Assembly (NCBI GenBank): GCA_030431985.1
Contig: JAUIIB010000022.1
Coordinates: 1-45,755, forward strand
Length of the DNA stretch: 45,755 bases
DNA from: Gammaproteobacteria bacterium
GTDB taxonomy: Bacteria; Pseudomonadota; Gammaproteobacteria; Burkholderiales; Nitrosomonadaceae
Reading direction: 5' to 3'
Part shown: in pieces, positions 1 to 8,314 of the stretch
How positions within the stretch are numbered: the stretch's first letter is position 1
Layout: each line of letters starts with the position of its first letter
Translations under genes and position numbers: made by a program
Notes under the pieces: generated by a model
Databases searched by the model: none
Told to the model about the DNA's origin: nothing
The model's input: the letters and a program-made list of their open reading frames with translations, nothing else

Positions 1-210
1 TACACGCCACAAACCCATCCATACCTCATCAAATATCGGCTCCATCGAGTCCATACCCGCAGAATACGCAAATGTCCGCTGGTACCATATCCAAAATATC
101 GCCGTTCCAAGCATCAGACTTAAACCTATCTTGTAGTACTTAGAGTCGTACCACAACGACATATCGTAGTCAGTGCTTACAGCACTATCTGTTTTCATAG
201 TAGTAGCCAT
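1..210 (-). CDS. amoC: Ammonia monooxygenase subunit C, N-terminal part (runs off window)
   Basis: AmoC is an integral membrane subunit of ammonia monooxygenase, which oxidises ammonia to hydroxylamine. Reading the minus strand from the ATG at 208-210 gives 70 open codons to the window edge. The protein starts [13 protein letters not shown] and contains [13 protein letters not shown], a hydrophobic stretch with [11 protein letters not shown], then GMDSMEP and [10 protein letters not shown]; this series is characteristic of betaproteobacterial AmoC. AGGAGAG lies 6-12 bases before the ATG as a strong ribosome binding site. The N-terminus resembles the operon-type AmoC more than the divergent stand-alone AmoC3 form, as I remember them. 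Whether amoA and amoB follow cannot be seen here. The gene is truncated only by the window. Confidence 0.93.
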   Translation of the reverse strand, partial: MATTMKTDSAVSTDYDMSLWYDSKYYKIGLSLMLGTAIFWIWYQRTFAYSAGMDSMEPIFDEVWMGLWRV

Positions 211-442
211 GATCGTCTCTCCTTTAATATAAATAAATTGTCAAAATATATTCAGCTTCTCAAAATCAAGAAGCCATACTTTTAAGATGGTTTTGGTCTC
301 AAAAAGTTTCCAATGCGAGTGTTGTCGTGACACAGTGTTAGTATTACACAAGCTATTGAAATTAATTAGAATGCGTTAATGGGGTGTGACAACATACAGC
401 GTGGCGATGGCTGAACAAATCAATAGATGTTGAGAGAATAAA
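211..442. promoter_or_regulatory. Divergent intergenic region between amoC and the DUF3293 gene
   Basis: This 232-base AT-rich spacer must hold the amoC promoter on the minus strand and that of the DUF3293 gene on the plus strand. Two inverted repeats are visible. The first has arms GCTTCT at 255-260 and AGAAGC at 269-274 and would form a hairpin in the amoC leader. The second has arms TGTTGTC at 320-326 and GACAACA at 388-394. I could not pick a convincing -35/-10 pair on either strand, so no promoter is marked. Confidence 0.45.
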
Positions 443-916
443 ATGAATCATGATTTTCCGAATAGCATGTTTGGTCAGATAAAAAATCAAGTAAATTCTG
501 AACTTGATCCTGAGCTGATCGCGCAATATTGTCAGGCCGATTATCAAATCGGTACTGGCGAGGAAGCTTTCGTTGTGAGGGTTAATCAATATTCTGAGCG
601 CTTGTCGCAATTGATGATTGAAAAGCGTATACCTTATGCCGCAATTATTACTGCTGACAATCCACTGGGTCAGGTTTGTAATGATCTACAGAACCGGGCG
701 GCTTATTGCCGGCTTCAAAGCGCATTGACACATGCTGCGTTTCCCATGATCGAGAGTGTAAATATTGATCCAATCGGGAAATGGCCTGATGAGAGGAGCG
801 TTTGTGTACTGGGTGTCGATCGAGAAACAATTTGTTTGCTGGGAAGGCAATTTGGGCAGAACGCGATTATATATATAGAAGGTAATGCGTTACCGCGGTT
901 GGTATTGCTTCGATAA
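443..916 (+). CDS. DUF3293 domain protein
   Basis: This is a 157-residue soluble protein of unknown function. The pattern of YAAIITADNPLGQ near residues 65-77, a run of short helices, GKWPDERSVCVLGVDRE near 113-129 and a final RQFGQNAIIYIEG then PRLV matches the DUF3293 family as I know it. These are small bacterial proteins with no established activity. GAGAG lies about 7 bases before the ATG. It stands alone, divergent from amoC, and 63 bases before the Tim44-domain gene. No signal peptide or membrane segment is seen. No function should be inferred from its position beside amoC. Confidence 0.75.
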   Translation: MNHDFPNSMFGQIKNQVNSELDPELIAQYCQADYQIGTGEEAFVVRVNQYSERLSQLMIEKRIPYAAIITADNPLGQVCNDLQNRAAYCRLQSALTHAAFPMIESVNIDPIGKWPDERSVCVLGVDRETICLLGRQFGQNAIIYIEGNALPRLVLLR

Positions 917-979
917 AACTATTTGAGCAGTGTGTTGATGCTATACTGGCGAATTTAGCGATAAAGTGGTAAATCAATT

Positions 980-1858
980 ATGAAAAGAATGCTTACTTTC
1001 CTGGTCCTAACCTTTTTTACGGTGAGCTTATTCGTGGTCGATGCGGAAGCAAGGCGTATGGGGGGCGGTAAAAGTTTTGGTAAACAACGTCAATCCCTTC
1101 AACAATCCAGACAAAATCAGCAGCAACCACCTGCATCAAATCCGTCACCAGCATCTTCTGGAAGTGGCGGTAAGTGGGGAGGAGCATTAGCAGGTCTCGC
1201 TGCAGGCGGTTTACTGGCCGCATTATTTATGGGCGGTGCCTTCGAAGGTATTAACATGATGGATATCGTGATGTTAATTCTGATAGTTGGTGTAGTAATC
1301 TTTATTGTACGCTTAATGCGAAGATCGCGTGCAGGTGTATCTGCCCAGCGGATACAACACTACTCAAGTGCTAATGCTGCTGCATATGATGAGTTGCCTC
1401 CGCGGAGCGGCATGGATACCGCCCTAGAGGGCAATAGTCACTCCAATCAAAACAGTGTTCCACCCGATTTTAAAATCGAGCCTTTTTTGCGTAATGCCAA
1501 AATGTCATTTATTCGCTTACAAGCCGCAAACGATGCGGGAGATCTCAGCGATATACGCGAATATACGACACCCGAAATGTTTGCAGAGATTAGTTTGCAA
1601 ATTCAGGAGCGTGGTGATGTTGTGCAGAAATCTGAAGTGATGTTTATTGATGCTACTTTTCTCAATGTAGAAACGAATAATGCTACTGCAATAGCGAGCG
1701 TTCGCTTTACAGGAAAAATACGTGAGCTTCCGGATGGCGAGCCGGAAGTGTTTGATGAGGTCTGGCATGTAGAGAAGAATCTAAATGACTCAAATTCTGT
1801 TTGGCTGCTGGCCGGTATCCAGCAGGTTGCAGATACGGACCTAGTGGACGATGCATAA
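980..1858 (+). CDS. Tim44-like domain membrane protein
   Basis: This is a 292-residue exported or membrane-anchored protein. Residues 1-24 form a signal peptide ending DAEA, followed by RRMGGGKSFGKQR and a low-complexity Q/S/P/N stretch to about residue 65. A glycine-rich hydrophobic segment (about 67-85) and a second strong membrane segment (about 93-112) follow. The C-terminal part, about residues 160-285, resembles the Tim44/TolA-like cystatin-type fold (FLRNAKMSFIRLQAA, then EVMFIDATFLNVE and EVWHVEKN). Bacterial members are common in proteobacteria; their role is poorly defined and is probably at the inner membrane. The upstream gene is on the same strand, 63 bases away. Confidence 0.8.
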   Translation: MKRMLTFLVLTFFTVSLFVVDAEARRMGGGKSFGKQRQSLQQSRQNQQQPPASNPSPASSGSGGKWGGALAGLAAGGLLAALFMGGAFEGINMMDIVMLILIVGVVIFIVRLMRRSRAGVSAQRIQHYSSANAAAYDELPPRSGMDTALEGNSHSNQNSVPPDFKIEPFLRNAKMSFIRLQAANDAGDLSDIREYTTPEMFAEISLQIQERGDVVQKSEVMFIDATFLNVETNNATAIASVRFTGKIRELPDGEPEVFDEVWHVEKNLNDSNSVWLLAGIQQVADTDLVDDA

Positions 1859-2396
1859 AGCTAACAATCAGATTAACGGTAAGAATTACTTTTCGCCCGT
1901 AATGTGTTTCTCATTGTTTTTTAGAAACTTATTTGTAAAAAATGATGCGGAGAAACAATTATATGTATGGTTATGTCTGGGGGTAATAGTGAGTAGCAAT
2001 TGGTCAAATTAAGCAGTTAAATGTTTAAAACCATTAGAATTTCAGGGTTAAGTACTAAACAATACTTTCATTGTCAGAAAATGTAGGTTAGAATTTGATA
2101 GTGATGGCCGAGTGGTTAATAATAACAATGGCTGTTACGCGAGATAATAATAATATTTACCCAGTTGTTATATATGATGAGATGAGGAACCGCTTAAAGG
2201 TTGTAAAGGCCGCAAAGTCTGGAAACTTAAAAATTTAATAACAGTTGTTGTACTGGGGAACTGATTACCAGTCAGTCGTTTTTTAACATGACCTTGCTTT
2301 TATGTGATTGTTAAAGTAGTTGAGTTGGTCGTATACTGACTCGTGTAGGTAAAATGAAGACAACACATTGTCAACAATTCAATAAGGAGACCGAGT
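1859..2396. other. Long intergenic stretch without a recognised gene
   Basis: This is 538 bases of AT-rich DNA between the Tim44-domain gene and a 35-codon reading frame. No reading frame of reasonable length is convincing. Its right half (about 2159-2284) holds a possible structured RNA, listed separately. A short tRNA-like string at 2106-2117 is not part of a tRNA. Confidence 0.5.
2159..2284 (+). ncRNA. Candidate structured leader or small RNA (tentative)
   Basis: Several local complementarities sit together in this noncoding stretch. CCCAGT near 2160-2165 can pair with ACTGGG at 2252-2257. AACC at 2188-2191 can pair with GGTT at 2199-2202. ACTGG at 2252-2256 can alternatively pair with CCAGT at 2268-2272, and ACTGA at 2260-2264 with TCAGT at 2272-2276. 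Six T residues follow at 2279-2284, as in a weak intrinsic terminator. The mutually exclusive pairings would allow an attenuator. The 35-codon reading frame starts 113 bases further on. No named RNA family is recognised, and folding and covariation were not tested. Confidence 0.22.
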
Positions 2397-2504
2397 ATGA
2401 GTGATGATGATTCAAACAGAGCTACCGATGCACAAACATTGAAACTAATTTTTGGTTCAACTGTAGCATTTTTAGTGATCGGAGCAATTGTTTACTTTAT
2501 GTAA
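2397..2504 (+). CDS. Small single-span membrane peptide (35 aa)
   Basis: This 35-residue reading frame has an unusually good ribosome binding site, AAGGAGA, 6-7 bases before its ATG. The product begins MSDDDSNRATDAQTLK, an acidic soluble tail, and ends with one hydrophobic segment (LIFGSTVAFLVIGAIVYFM), so it would sit as a single-span protein with its C-terminus at or in the membrane. The layout resembles small proteins that attach to larger membrane complexes. I recognise no family. It is isolated: noncoding DNA lies on both sides and a 12-bp inverted repeat starts 14 bases after its stop codon. Confidence 0.55.
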   Translation: MSDDDSNRATDAQTLKLIFGSTVAFLVIGAIVYFM

Positions 2505-2518
2505 ACTGATCCTTTTGT

Positions 2519-2568
2519 GCAAGTACACAGACTGAGACTGTGTCTCTACATCAAAACTGTGTACTTGC
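2519..2568 (+). repeat. 12-bp perfect inverted repeat downstream of the small membrane gene
   Basis: GCAAGTACACAG at 2519-2530 is repeated as CTGTGTACTTGC at 2557-2568. The 26-base loop holds a nested hairpin, GAGAC at 2534-2538 with GTCTC at 2542-2546. The RNA would be a strong two-tier hairpin just after the small gene. There is no T-run after it, so it fits mRNA 3'-end protection or a Rho-assisted end better than a classic intrinsic terminator. The rest of the stretch to 2796 shows no gene. Confidence 0.6.
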
Positions 2569-2796
2569 GCTATATAGGAATTGAGTTGAGATCTAAATGT
2601 CTACACGCCGTAGTTACTAAACTGCAAAGCACTCATTACCTGTTTCTTCCACTAGGAAGTTTTTAAGGGATTTCTTCAAAAACTTTCTTCAATTGTTCGA
2701 TATGAACTCCATTGTTTATTTCTGAGAAAATTCTGAGAAAACCCTGCCATTTCCAGAAATAACAAAGAAATGGAACATTGTGAAATCATTGATGGC

Positions 2797-3477
2797 TTAT
2801 TGGGATTTTGCCGCCTTGATCGCTTCAAGATTAGCCTGAGCTTCTTCGTTACCTTGAGCAGCTGCTTTTTCAAACCATTTTATGGCTTTATCTTCATCCC
2901 TAGTAATGCCCTCTCCTAGATAATATAACGCACCCAAGTTATTTTGTGCATCGACATGACCTTGGTCGGCAGCCTTTTTAAATAGTGCGACGGCTTGATC
3001 CATATTCTGCTCGACGCCTTCTCCATTGGCATGCATCAAGCCCAAGTTAAACTGTGCATCTGCGTAGCCTTGCTCAGCAGAACGATAAAACCAGCCAGCA
3101 GCTAATTCGGGGTCGTGGTCCAAAATTTCACCCGTTTCTGTTTTTGAAACTGCTTCACCGGTGTAGTACATAACACCGAGTCCATTTTGGGCAATAGGGT
3201 CTCCAGCTTTCGCATCTTCAAGGAGGGCCTGGAATCTTTCATTTGGTGTCTGGCCATCCTCATCTGTGCTGCCGGGTATGATTTGTTCTCTAAGCTCTGT
3301 TTTTTCTTCCGGGGACAATCCCTCACTTAAAAAGGATGGCAACTCATCAATTGTTGTTATTTCGTTTATTGCCTCGGACGAGGGCTCGTAATCTAATTTA
3401 TCACCTGATTCTTCATCTCCGCAACCGGAGAGCATCGTCAGCAATACACCAAGTAATAAAGCAATTGATATTTTCAT
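2797..3477 (-). CDS. Sel1-repeat (TPR-like) lipoprotein
   Basis: This is a 226-residue predicted lipoprotein. The signal sequence MKISIALLLGVLLTMLSGC ends in a lipobox with Cys19. An acidic linker follows, then three Sel1-like repeats from about residue 90: AGDPIAQNGLGVMYYTGE, a second containing AQFNLGLMHANGEGV, and a third containing AQNNLGALYYLGEGI, closing with KAIKWFEKAAAQGNEEAQ. Sel1 repeats are alpha-solenoid protein-binding units. The protein probably acts in the periplasm as an adaptor attached to a membrane. It is followed on the same strand, 105 bases upstream, by an exported ankyrin protein, another repeat scaffold. The specific partner cannot be told. Confidence 0.85.
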   Translation of the reverse strand: MKISIALLLGVLLTMLSGCGDEESGDKLDYEPSSEAINEITTIDELPSFLSEGLSPEEKTELREQIIPGSTDEDGQTPNERFQALLEDAKAGDPIAQNGLGVMYYTGEAVSKTETGEILDHDPELAAGWFYRSAEQGYADAQFNLGLMHANGEGVEQNMDQAVALFKKAADQGHVDAQNNLGALYYLGEGITRDEDKAIKWFEKAAAQGNEEAQANLEAIKAAKSQ

Positions 3478-3582
3478 CGATTTGTCCTTTTCCTATTATT
3501 CCTTTAAAAATTAATATGACGCTTTTGTATTCCAGTAGCTGTTATACAGCAAATATTTAGTGAAAGCACCCATGTTTGTATA

Positions 3583-4362
3583 TTATTGAGCTCCGGCTTT
3601 TTTAAGCATCTCTGCTGCTTTGGTGTGCCGGTGAAGGTTTGCAAGGGTTAATGCAGTAGCACCATTTATAGCTTTAATATTAACATCAGCTTTAGCTTCG
3701 AGTAACACATAAATAACGTCAAGATGGCCATGTTGTGCGGCTAACATGAGTGCTGTTGCTCCATTCTCAAGTTGATGATTAACTTCTGCGCCAGCCTTGA
3801 CCAGGGCGAGTGTAACTAATTGGTGCCCACCTCGCGCGGCTAGCATAAGTGCGTTCATGCCGTCATTTTTCCTAGTGGCATCTAAATTTGCCTCAGCGGC
3901 TAATAACTGATCGACGATTTTCTTGCGGTTTTTTTGTGCAGCCAGGATCAATGCTGTTTCTTCTGTTTCAGTAGCAACAGCATTGACATTTGCACCTAAT
4001 GACAATAAAAGCCTAACCAAATGGCTGCGTCCGTCTCGTGCCGATTGTATAAGCGCCGTATATCCGTTATCCCCTCGATAATGAGTGTCGGCTCCTCTAT
4101 CAATGAGGTGCTGTACGATGAATTTGTTGCCTTTTTTTATACCAGCATAAAAAGCCCTATTAATTGCGTCTTGAGAAATTTTGGTTTCGTTCTCGAGAAT
4201 TTTTCTGACCATAGGCAGATTACCCTTGCCAGCGGCCTGAATCAGCTGTTCGTCAATTGTTTGGACTACTTCCGCCCATACGTTCACGGACCAAAGTACC
4301 AGCATAAAGCCGTAGCTGATATATTGAAAAGAGTTTAATTGTCGATTGGGATGACCTGTCAT
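3583..4362 (-). CDS. Exported ankyrin-repeat protein
   Basis: This is a 259-residue protein. A hydrophobic segment at about residues 14-30 ending VNVWA looks like a signal peptide with a longer N-region. At least six ankyrin repeats follow, with signatures such as GYTALIQSARDGRSHLVRLL, ETALILAAQKNRKKIV, MNALMLAARGGHQLV, ATALMLAAQHGHLDVIYVLL and ATALTLANLHRHTKAAEML. Ankyrin repeats bind proteins; periplasmic members in proteobacteria sometimes support oxidative-stress enzymes, but no such partner gene is adjacent. The 260 bases upstream, to ubiH, are noncoding and show no clear signal. Confidence 0.85.
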   Translation of the reverse strand: MTGHPNRQLNSFQYISYGFMLVLWSVNVWAEVVQTIDEQLIQAAGKGNLPMVRKILENETKISQDAINRAFYAGIKKGNKFIVQHLIDRGADTHYRGDNGYTALIQSARDGRSHLVRLLLSLGANVNAVATETEETALILAAQKNRKKIVDQLLAAEANLDATRKNDGMNALMLAARGGHQLVTLALVKAGAEVNHQLENGATALMLAAQHGHLDVIYVLLEAKADVNIKAINGATALTLANLHRHTKAAEMLKKAGAQ

Positions 4363-4622
4363 TCATACACTCCTTAACACCTGAGTTTTTAATTTGATAA
4401 TCCACTATTGTGAATTTGTTGGTTTGTAATGATTTGGTGGACTTTTATTTCTATGGTCAGAATTCTGGTAATTTCCTTGCGTTGATTTATGGAGAGAAAT
4501 GCGCCTCGAGCTGTTACTCAGCGGTTTTTAGGTTAATGTGCGCTTGGATACTTGTAGATCCGGAATTGTCCTTGTCTTGAATTAGTGCTATACATAGATG
4601 AAATTTTATCAAAAGAAAATTC

Positions 4623-5795
4623 ATGAGTGCTGAAAAATACGATATTGCAATCATCGGTGGCGGTCCAGTTGGTATGGCACTGGCGATTGCTCTGCAAGAT
4701 AGTAATTTGACTACGTTGCTTCTGGAGGCGCGTGGTTTACCCGAAAAAGCGGATGATGAGCGTCCATTAGCACTTTCTTATGGTAGCTATCTGATTTTAC
4801 AGCGGTTGGGAGCATGGCGGAGATTGCCGCACCATACGGCTATAAACACGATACATATTTCCAACAAAGGCCATTTTGGACGAACAATTCTGACAGCACA
4901 GGACGCTGGAGTACCTGCGCTAGGGTATGTTGTTAATTACCATGATTTATGTTGTGCTCTGTATGACGTAATTGCCGAGAATAAGATCGAATATCAAATA
5001 GGCGCTAATGTAGAAAAAATATCTTCGGACCTTAATGTAGGGTATATCCGGTATATCCATCATAGTGTCGAGAAAAATCTTTCTGCCAAATTACTGGTTT
5101 TGGCTGATGGCGGGCGTCTTGGCAGCCAAGTAGAAGGTGTTACCTATCGTACAACTGAATATAATCAGTGGGCAGTCGTGGCAAATATTAAGGCTGAAGC
5201 TTATCAGTCTGGTGTTGCCTATGAACGATTTACGTCAGATGGCCCGGTCGCATTGCTGCCATCGGGCGATCATTTCTCATTGGTGTGGACCGTATCGCCT
5301 GAAATGGTAAACGAAATTATGGCGCTGGATGACCAAACTTTTCTAGGGCGTTTGCATCAACACTTTGGTAATCGGGTGGGTCAATTTGTGTATGCTGGAA
5401 AGCGCTCTAGTTTTCCGTTGGCGCTAAAGTTTGCGACACCAACAACCGCTCAGCGTATCGCTCTTGTCGGAAATGCCGCGCAGACATTGCATCCAGTAGC
5501 TGGGCAGGGTTTTAACCTTGGGTTAAGAGATGCTTACGAACTAGCACAGGAGATAAGGGCGTCAACCTTTGATAATAAAGCAATTGGCACCGCATCAATG
5601 TTGTCGCGATACCGGCAGCGGCGCCGCATTGATAGTCAGGGCGGGCGTGTTTTTACAGACTCATTAATCAAGCTGTTTTCAAATGATAGCGCGTTACTTA
5701 AACACTTTTGTGGTATGGGATTGACTATATTGGATAATGTACCACTAATGAAACGATTTGTCGCTCGACGTATGATTTTTGGGGCGAGAGGTTAA
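4623..5795 (+). CDS. ubiH: UbiH-type 2-octaprenyl-6-methoxyphenol hydroxylase (FAD)
   Basis: This FAD-dependent aromatic hydroxylase (390 aa) adds a ring hydroxyl in ubiquinone synthesis. The N-terminal Rossmann motif GGGPVG is at residues 12-17, the ADGG loop at 161-164 and the C-terminal FAD-binding segment LVGNAAQTLHPVAGQGFNLG at 281-300. The Asn in VGNAAQ, in place of the usual Asp, is also found in E. coli UbiH as I recall, and other stretches (TIHISNKGHFG, ERFTSDGPVALLP) parallel it. This supports UbiH rather than UbiF or UbiI. The gene stands alone and converges with ctaA; both products serve the aerobic respiratory chain. Confidence 0.9.
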   Translation: MSAEKYDIAIIGGGPVGMALAIALQDSNLTTLLLEARGLPEKADDERPLALSYGSYLILQRLGAWRRLPHHTAINTIHISNKGHFGRTILTAQDAGVPALGYVVNYHDLCCALYDVIAENKIEYQIGANVEKISSDLNVGYIRYIHHSVEKNLSAKLLVLADGGRLGSQVEGVTYRTTEYNQWAVVANIKAEAYQSGVAYERFTSDGPVALLPSGDHFSLVWTVSPEMVNEIMALDDQTFLGRLHQHFGNRVGQFVYAGKRSSFPLALKFATPTTAQRIALVGNAAQTLHPVAGQGFNLGLRDAYELAQEIRASTFDNKAIGTASMLSRYRQRRRIDSQGGRVFTDSLIKLFSNDSALLKHFCGMGLTILDNVPLMKRFVARRMIFGARG

Positions 5796-5811
5796 ACGTC
5801 AGATTTCGTAT

Positions 5812-5841
5812 AGAAAGCTCATTTGATATCAGCTTTTCTTG
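5812..5841. terminator. Possible bidirectional terminator between ubiH and ctaA
   Basis: AAAGCT at 5814-5819 and AGCTTT at 5831-5836 form a 6-bp stem with an 11-base loop. A short T-rich tail follows on the plus strand and AT-rich sequence on the minus side. It lies in the 50-base gap between two convergent genes, where a shared terminator is expected. The stem is short, so the call is tentative. Confidence 0.4.
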
Positions 5842-5845
5842 TCAG

Positions 5846-6907
5846 CTACATGCCCACCACTTGCCTGTCCTCTCGTAAGCAGTGACTAACCCAGAGTGAT
5901 GTAGTAAATAATAGTACTGCACCACCCTGATGTGCTGCGGCGAGATGAATCGGTACGACATGTAAAAGGGTAGCTATGCCGAGACTAATCTGAATGACTG
6001 TCATAAGTAAAAACAGATGACATGCAATGCGAGTTGTGCCGGGTAAGTTTGAGGTGAAAATGGCTTTGAACCAGAATAAAGGTATTGTAAGTGCAATTAT
6101 CCAGGCAATAAGTCGGTGGTCGAATTGCACTGTAGTTATATTTTCAAAGAAATTACGGTACCAGGGTTCGAGTACAAAAAGATCTGGCGGGATAATGTGG
6201 CCATTCATTAATGGAAAAGTATTGTAGGCTAACCCAGCCTGAATACCTGCAACAAAACCGCCTGATAAGACCATAACAAAGATAAGTAGCGATAACCCAT
6301 ATGCCAGATGACGCAGACCATTTATATCATCTACTGTTTTGTTGTTGCTTGGTGTGGTTGTAGTTGAAGAAGATAATAGTCCCAGTGCAACCCAGAACAT
6401 TGTTGAAAGAATGATAAATGCAAGTCCCAAGTGCGCAGTCAATCGGTATTGACTGACGCGCGGATTGTCAACTAGTCCGCTCATAACCATATACCAGCCC
6501 ATAAAACCCTGTAGTCCGCCAAGAATAAAAATGCCGATAAGTTTATAACCGAGCGGTTTGTCGATTTTCTTTTTAACTAGAAAATAAACAAATGGAATAA
6601 AGAACACCAGTCCAATCAGACGTCCCAGTAGTCGATGAAAGTACTCCCACCAGAAGATGGTTTTGAATTCATCAACGTTCATGCCTTTGTTAACTTGCTC
6701 GTGTTGTGGCGAGGAGCGATATTTTTCCAGTAGTTCATCCCAGTCATCTTGAGTAATCGGCGGAATAGTGCCGACTAGCGGTTGCCATTCAACAATGGAA
6801 AGTCCTGAATCGGTCAGGCGAGTGACGCCGCCGACGACAATCATGGCAAAAACAAAGACGCAGCAAATCAATAACCAGATTGCGATGGGTTTTTTTTCTG
6901 AGTTCAT
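5846..6907 (-). CDS. ctaA: Heme A synthase (CtaA/Cox15 family)
   Basis: This enzyme oxidises the heme O methyl group to give heme A for cytochrome aa3 oxidase. The 353-residue protein has about eight membrane segments. Conserved histidines that would bind heme are visible at H91 (EYFHRLLGR), H159 (LTAHLGLAF), H264 (FDHRLIAW) and H326 ([10 protein letters not shown]). The N-terminal [18 protein letters not shown] and the loop with an EYFH helix are typical of the Cox15-like (type 2) branch. The partner farnesyltransferase ctaB and the oxidase genes are not in the window. smpB is 55 bases upstream on the same strand. Confidence 0.93.
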   Translation of the reverse strand: MNSEKKPIAIWLLICCVFVFAMIVVGGVTRLTDSGLSIVEWQPLVGTIPPITQDDWDELLEKYRSSPQHEQVNKGMNVDEFKTIFWWEYFHRLLGRLIGLVFFIPFVYFLVKKKIDKPLGYKLIGIFILGGLQGFMGWYMVMSGLVDNPRVSQYRLTAHLGLAFIILSTMFWVALGLLSSSTTTTPSNNKTVDDINGLRHLAYGLSLLIFVMVLSGGFVAGIQAGLAYNTFPLMNGHIIPPDLFVLEPWYRNFFENITTVQFDHRLIAWIIALTIPLFWFKAIFTSNLPGTTRIACHLFLLMTVIQISLGIATLLHVVPIHLAAAHQGGAVLLFTTSLWVSHCLREDRQVVGM

Positions 6908-6962
6908 GAATCAATCAGTAAAGTAATCGTAAACAGTAACTATAATTTAAATATCAGTATTT

Positions 6963-7406
6963 TTATTTGGATCGTATTAAGCGTTGCTTTTCACGTTCCC
7001 ATTCTTTTTGTTTTTCTGATTCTCGTTTGTCATGCAGCTTTTTGCCTTTGGCTAGGCCGACTTCAAGTTTGATACGCCCTGATTTATAGTGCATGTCTAA
7101 TGGCATGAGGGTATAACCTGCACGCTCGACCTTGCCAATAAGCCGTTTGATTTCTTCCGTGTGCAAGAGTAGCTTGCGAGTTCTGACCGGATCAGGCAGT
7201 ATATGAGTCGATGCTGTTTGTAATGGGCTAATATGGCTGCCGATAAGATATAATTCTTCTTTTCGGATAACAATATAGGCTTCTTTTAATTGTGCTCGCC
7301 CGGCTCGGATAGCTTTGACTTCCCAGCCTTCGAGTACCATGCCTGCTTCATATTTTTCTTCGATAAAATAATCATGAAACGCTTTTTTGTTTTGAATAAT
7401 ACTCAT
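6963..7406 (-). CDS. smpB: SsrA-binding protein SmpB
   Basis: SmpB binds tmRNA and delivers it to stalled ribosomes for trans-translation. The 147-residue length is normal. Diagnostic strings are [78 protein letters not shown] and a basic C-terminal tail ending LIRSK, which folds in the decoding site. No tmRNA gene was found nearby. It is divergent from ratA, an arrangement common in proteobacteria. Confidence 0.96.
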   Translation of the reverse strand: MSIIQNKKAFHDYFIEEKYEAGMVLEGWEVKAIRAGRAQLKEAYIVIRKEELYLIGSHISPLQTASTHILPDPVRTRKLLLHTEEIKRLIGKVERAGYTLMPLDMHYKSGRIKLEVGLAKGKKLHDKRESEKQKEWEREKQRLIRSK

Positions 7407-7503
7407 GCAGGTGAATAAAAAAGATGATTGTGCTGTAAGATTTGTGTATTTTATCAGTTTTTTTCAGTAATAGACCTCGTAACGAAAAGAGGTGGTTTAC
7501 TTT

Positions 7504-7941
7504 ATGGCAGAAATAGAAAAAACAGTTTTAGTTGAATATTCAGCAGAGCAGATGTTTAATCTGGTTGATCGCGTCGAGCAATATCCGGAATTCCTTCCCT
7601 GGTGCGGCGGTACATCAGTCGAACCGCAGGACGATGTTATCACGCATGCAACAGTCGAAATTGATTATCATCATGTTAAACACAGCTTTACTACTGAGAA
7701 TAAACGCAGGCCCCCGGAACTTATCGAGATGACTTTATTGGATGGCCCCTTCGAGCACCTTGATGGTCATTGGCGCTTTATTCCGTTATCGGATGAAGCC
7801 TGTAAAATTGAATTTCGTTTGCATTACACGTTCTCGCATAAAATTCTAGAAAAAATGGTTGGGCCTGTGTTTCATATGATAGCAAATAGTTTTGTAGAAT
7901 CATTTATAGAGCGTGCGGAAGCAGTTTATGGCAATCGATAA
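7504..7941 (+). CDS. ratA: RatA/START-domain ribosome-association protein
   Basis: This is a 145-residue START/polyketide-cyclase-like protein of the RatA (YfjG, Coq10) family. E. coli RatA was reported to block 70S assembly; Coq10 relatives bind ubiquinone, so the true role in this organism is open. Key strings are AEQMFNLVDRVEQYPEFLPW, then GPFEHLDGHWRF and a final MIANSFVESFIERAEAVYG. I chose the ATG at 7504 because AAGAGGTGG lies just upstream, and a GTG at 7492 overlaps that site. smpB lies divergent upstream and rnfH overlaps the 3' end by 14 bases, which suggests coupled translation. Confidence 0.88.
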   Translation: MAEIEKTVLVEYSAEQMFNLVDRVEQYPEFLPWCGGTSVEPQDDVITHATVEIDYHHVKHSFTTENKRRPPELIEMTLLDGPFEHLDGHWRFIPLSDEACKIEFRLHYTFSHKILEKMVGPVFHMIANSFVESFIERAEAVYGNR

Positions 7942-8254
7942 TCGAAACACAACAGTAGAAGAGATCGAATATATAGCGGTTGAGGTCGTATATGCGGCGT
8001 CGCCAGAGCAGCAATTGCTTAAATCATTAAGTGTACCGGCTGGAACCACCGTCGAGGAAGTAGTCCATCATTCGGGGATTTTAAATCAGTTTGCTGAAAT
8101 TGATTTAAAAAAAAACCGGTTGGGTATCTGGGGCAAGCGAGTTGGGACTGAAACGGTGATTCAGCCACATGATCGCATAGAAGTTTACCGGCCTTTATTA
8201 ATTGATCCAAAAGAAGCAAGAAAACTGCGCGTAAAACGTCAATGTTTATCATGA
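7928..8254 (+). CDS. rnfH: RnfH family (UPF0125) ubiquitin-like protein
   Basis: This is a 108-residue small protein with a beta-grasp fold. Diagnostic strings are VEVVYAASPEQQLL, VEEVVHHSGILNQFAEIDL, NRLGIWGKRV and the closing RIEVYRPLLIDPKEARKLR, all standard in RnfH. Function is not established despite the name. I chose the ATG at 7928, with GGAAG upstream; a GTG at 7913 is possible. It overlaps ratA by 14 bases, the usual ratA-rnfH pairing. Confidence 0.93.
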   Translation: MAIDNRNTTVEEIEYIAVEVVYAASPEQQLLKSLSVPAGTTVEEVVHHSGILNQFAEIDLKKNRLGIWGKRVGTETVIQPHDRIEVYRPLLIDPKEARKLRVKRQCLS

Positions 8255-8314
8255 ACGGTATCATGTTCAGAATGATTCGATAAAAGTCAGTAAAGTGCGT
8301 AAGGGAGTGAAAAC

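Noticed and set aside
2106..2117. GGCCGAGTGGTT resembles the D-arm of a class II tRNA (Ser/Leu).
   Set aside because: The following loop is far too long, no matching acceptor stem or T-arm is present, so it is not a tRNA gene.
2676..2873. Basic 65-residue frame at the 3' end of the Sel1 gene.
   Set aside because: It is a shifted frame of the Sel1 coding sequence extended into noncoding DNA, with no ribosome site.
4021..4338. Open 105-codon frame on the plus strand opposite the ankyrin gene.
   Set aside because: It is antisense to a repeat-rich coding region, has no ribosome site and its product has no family features.
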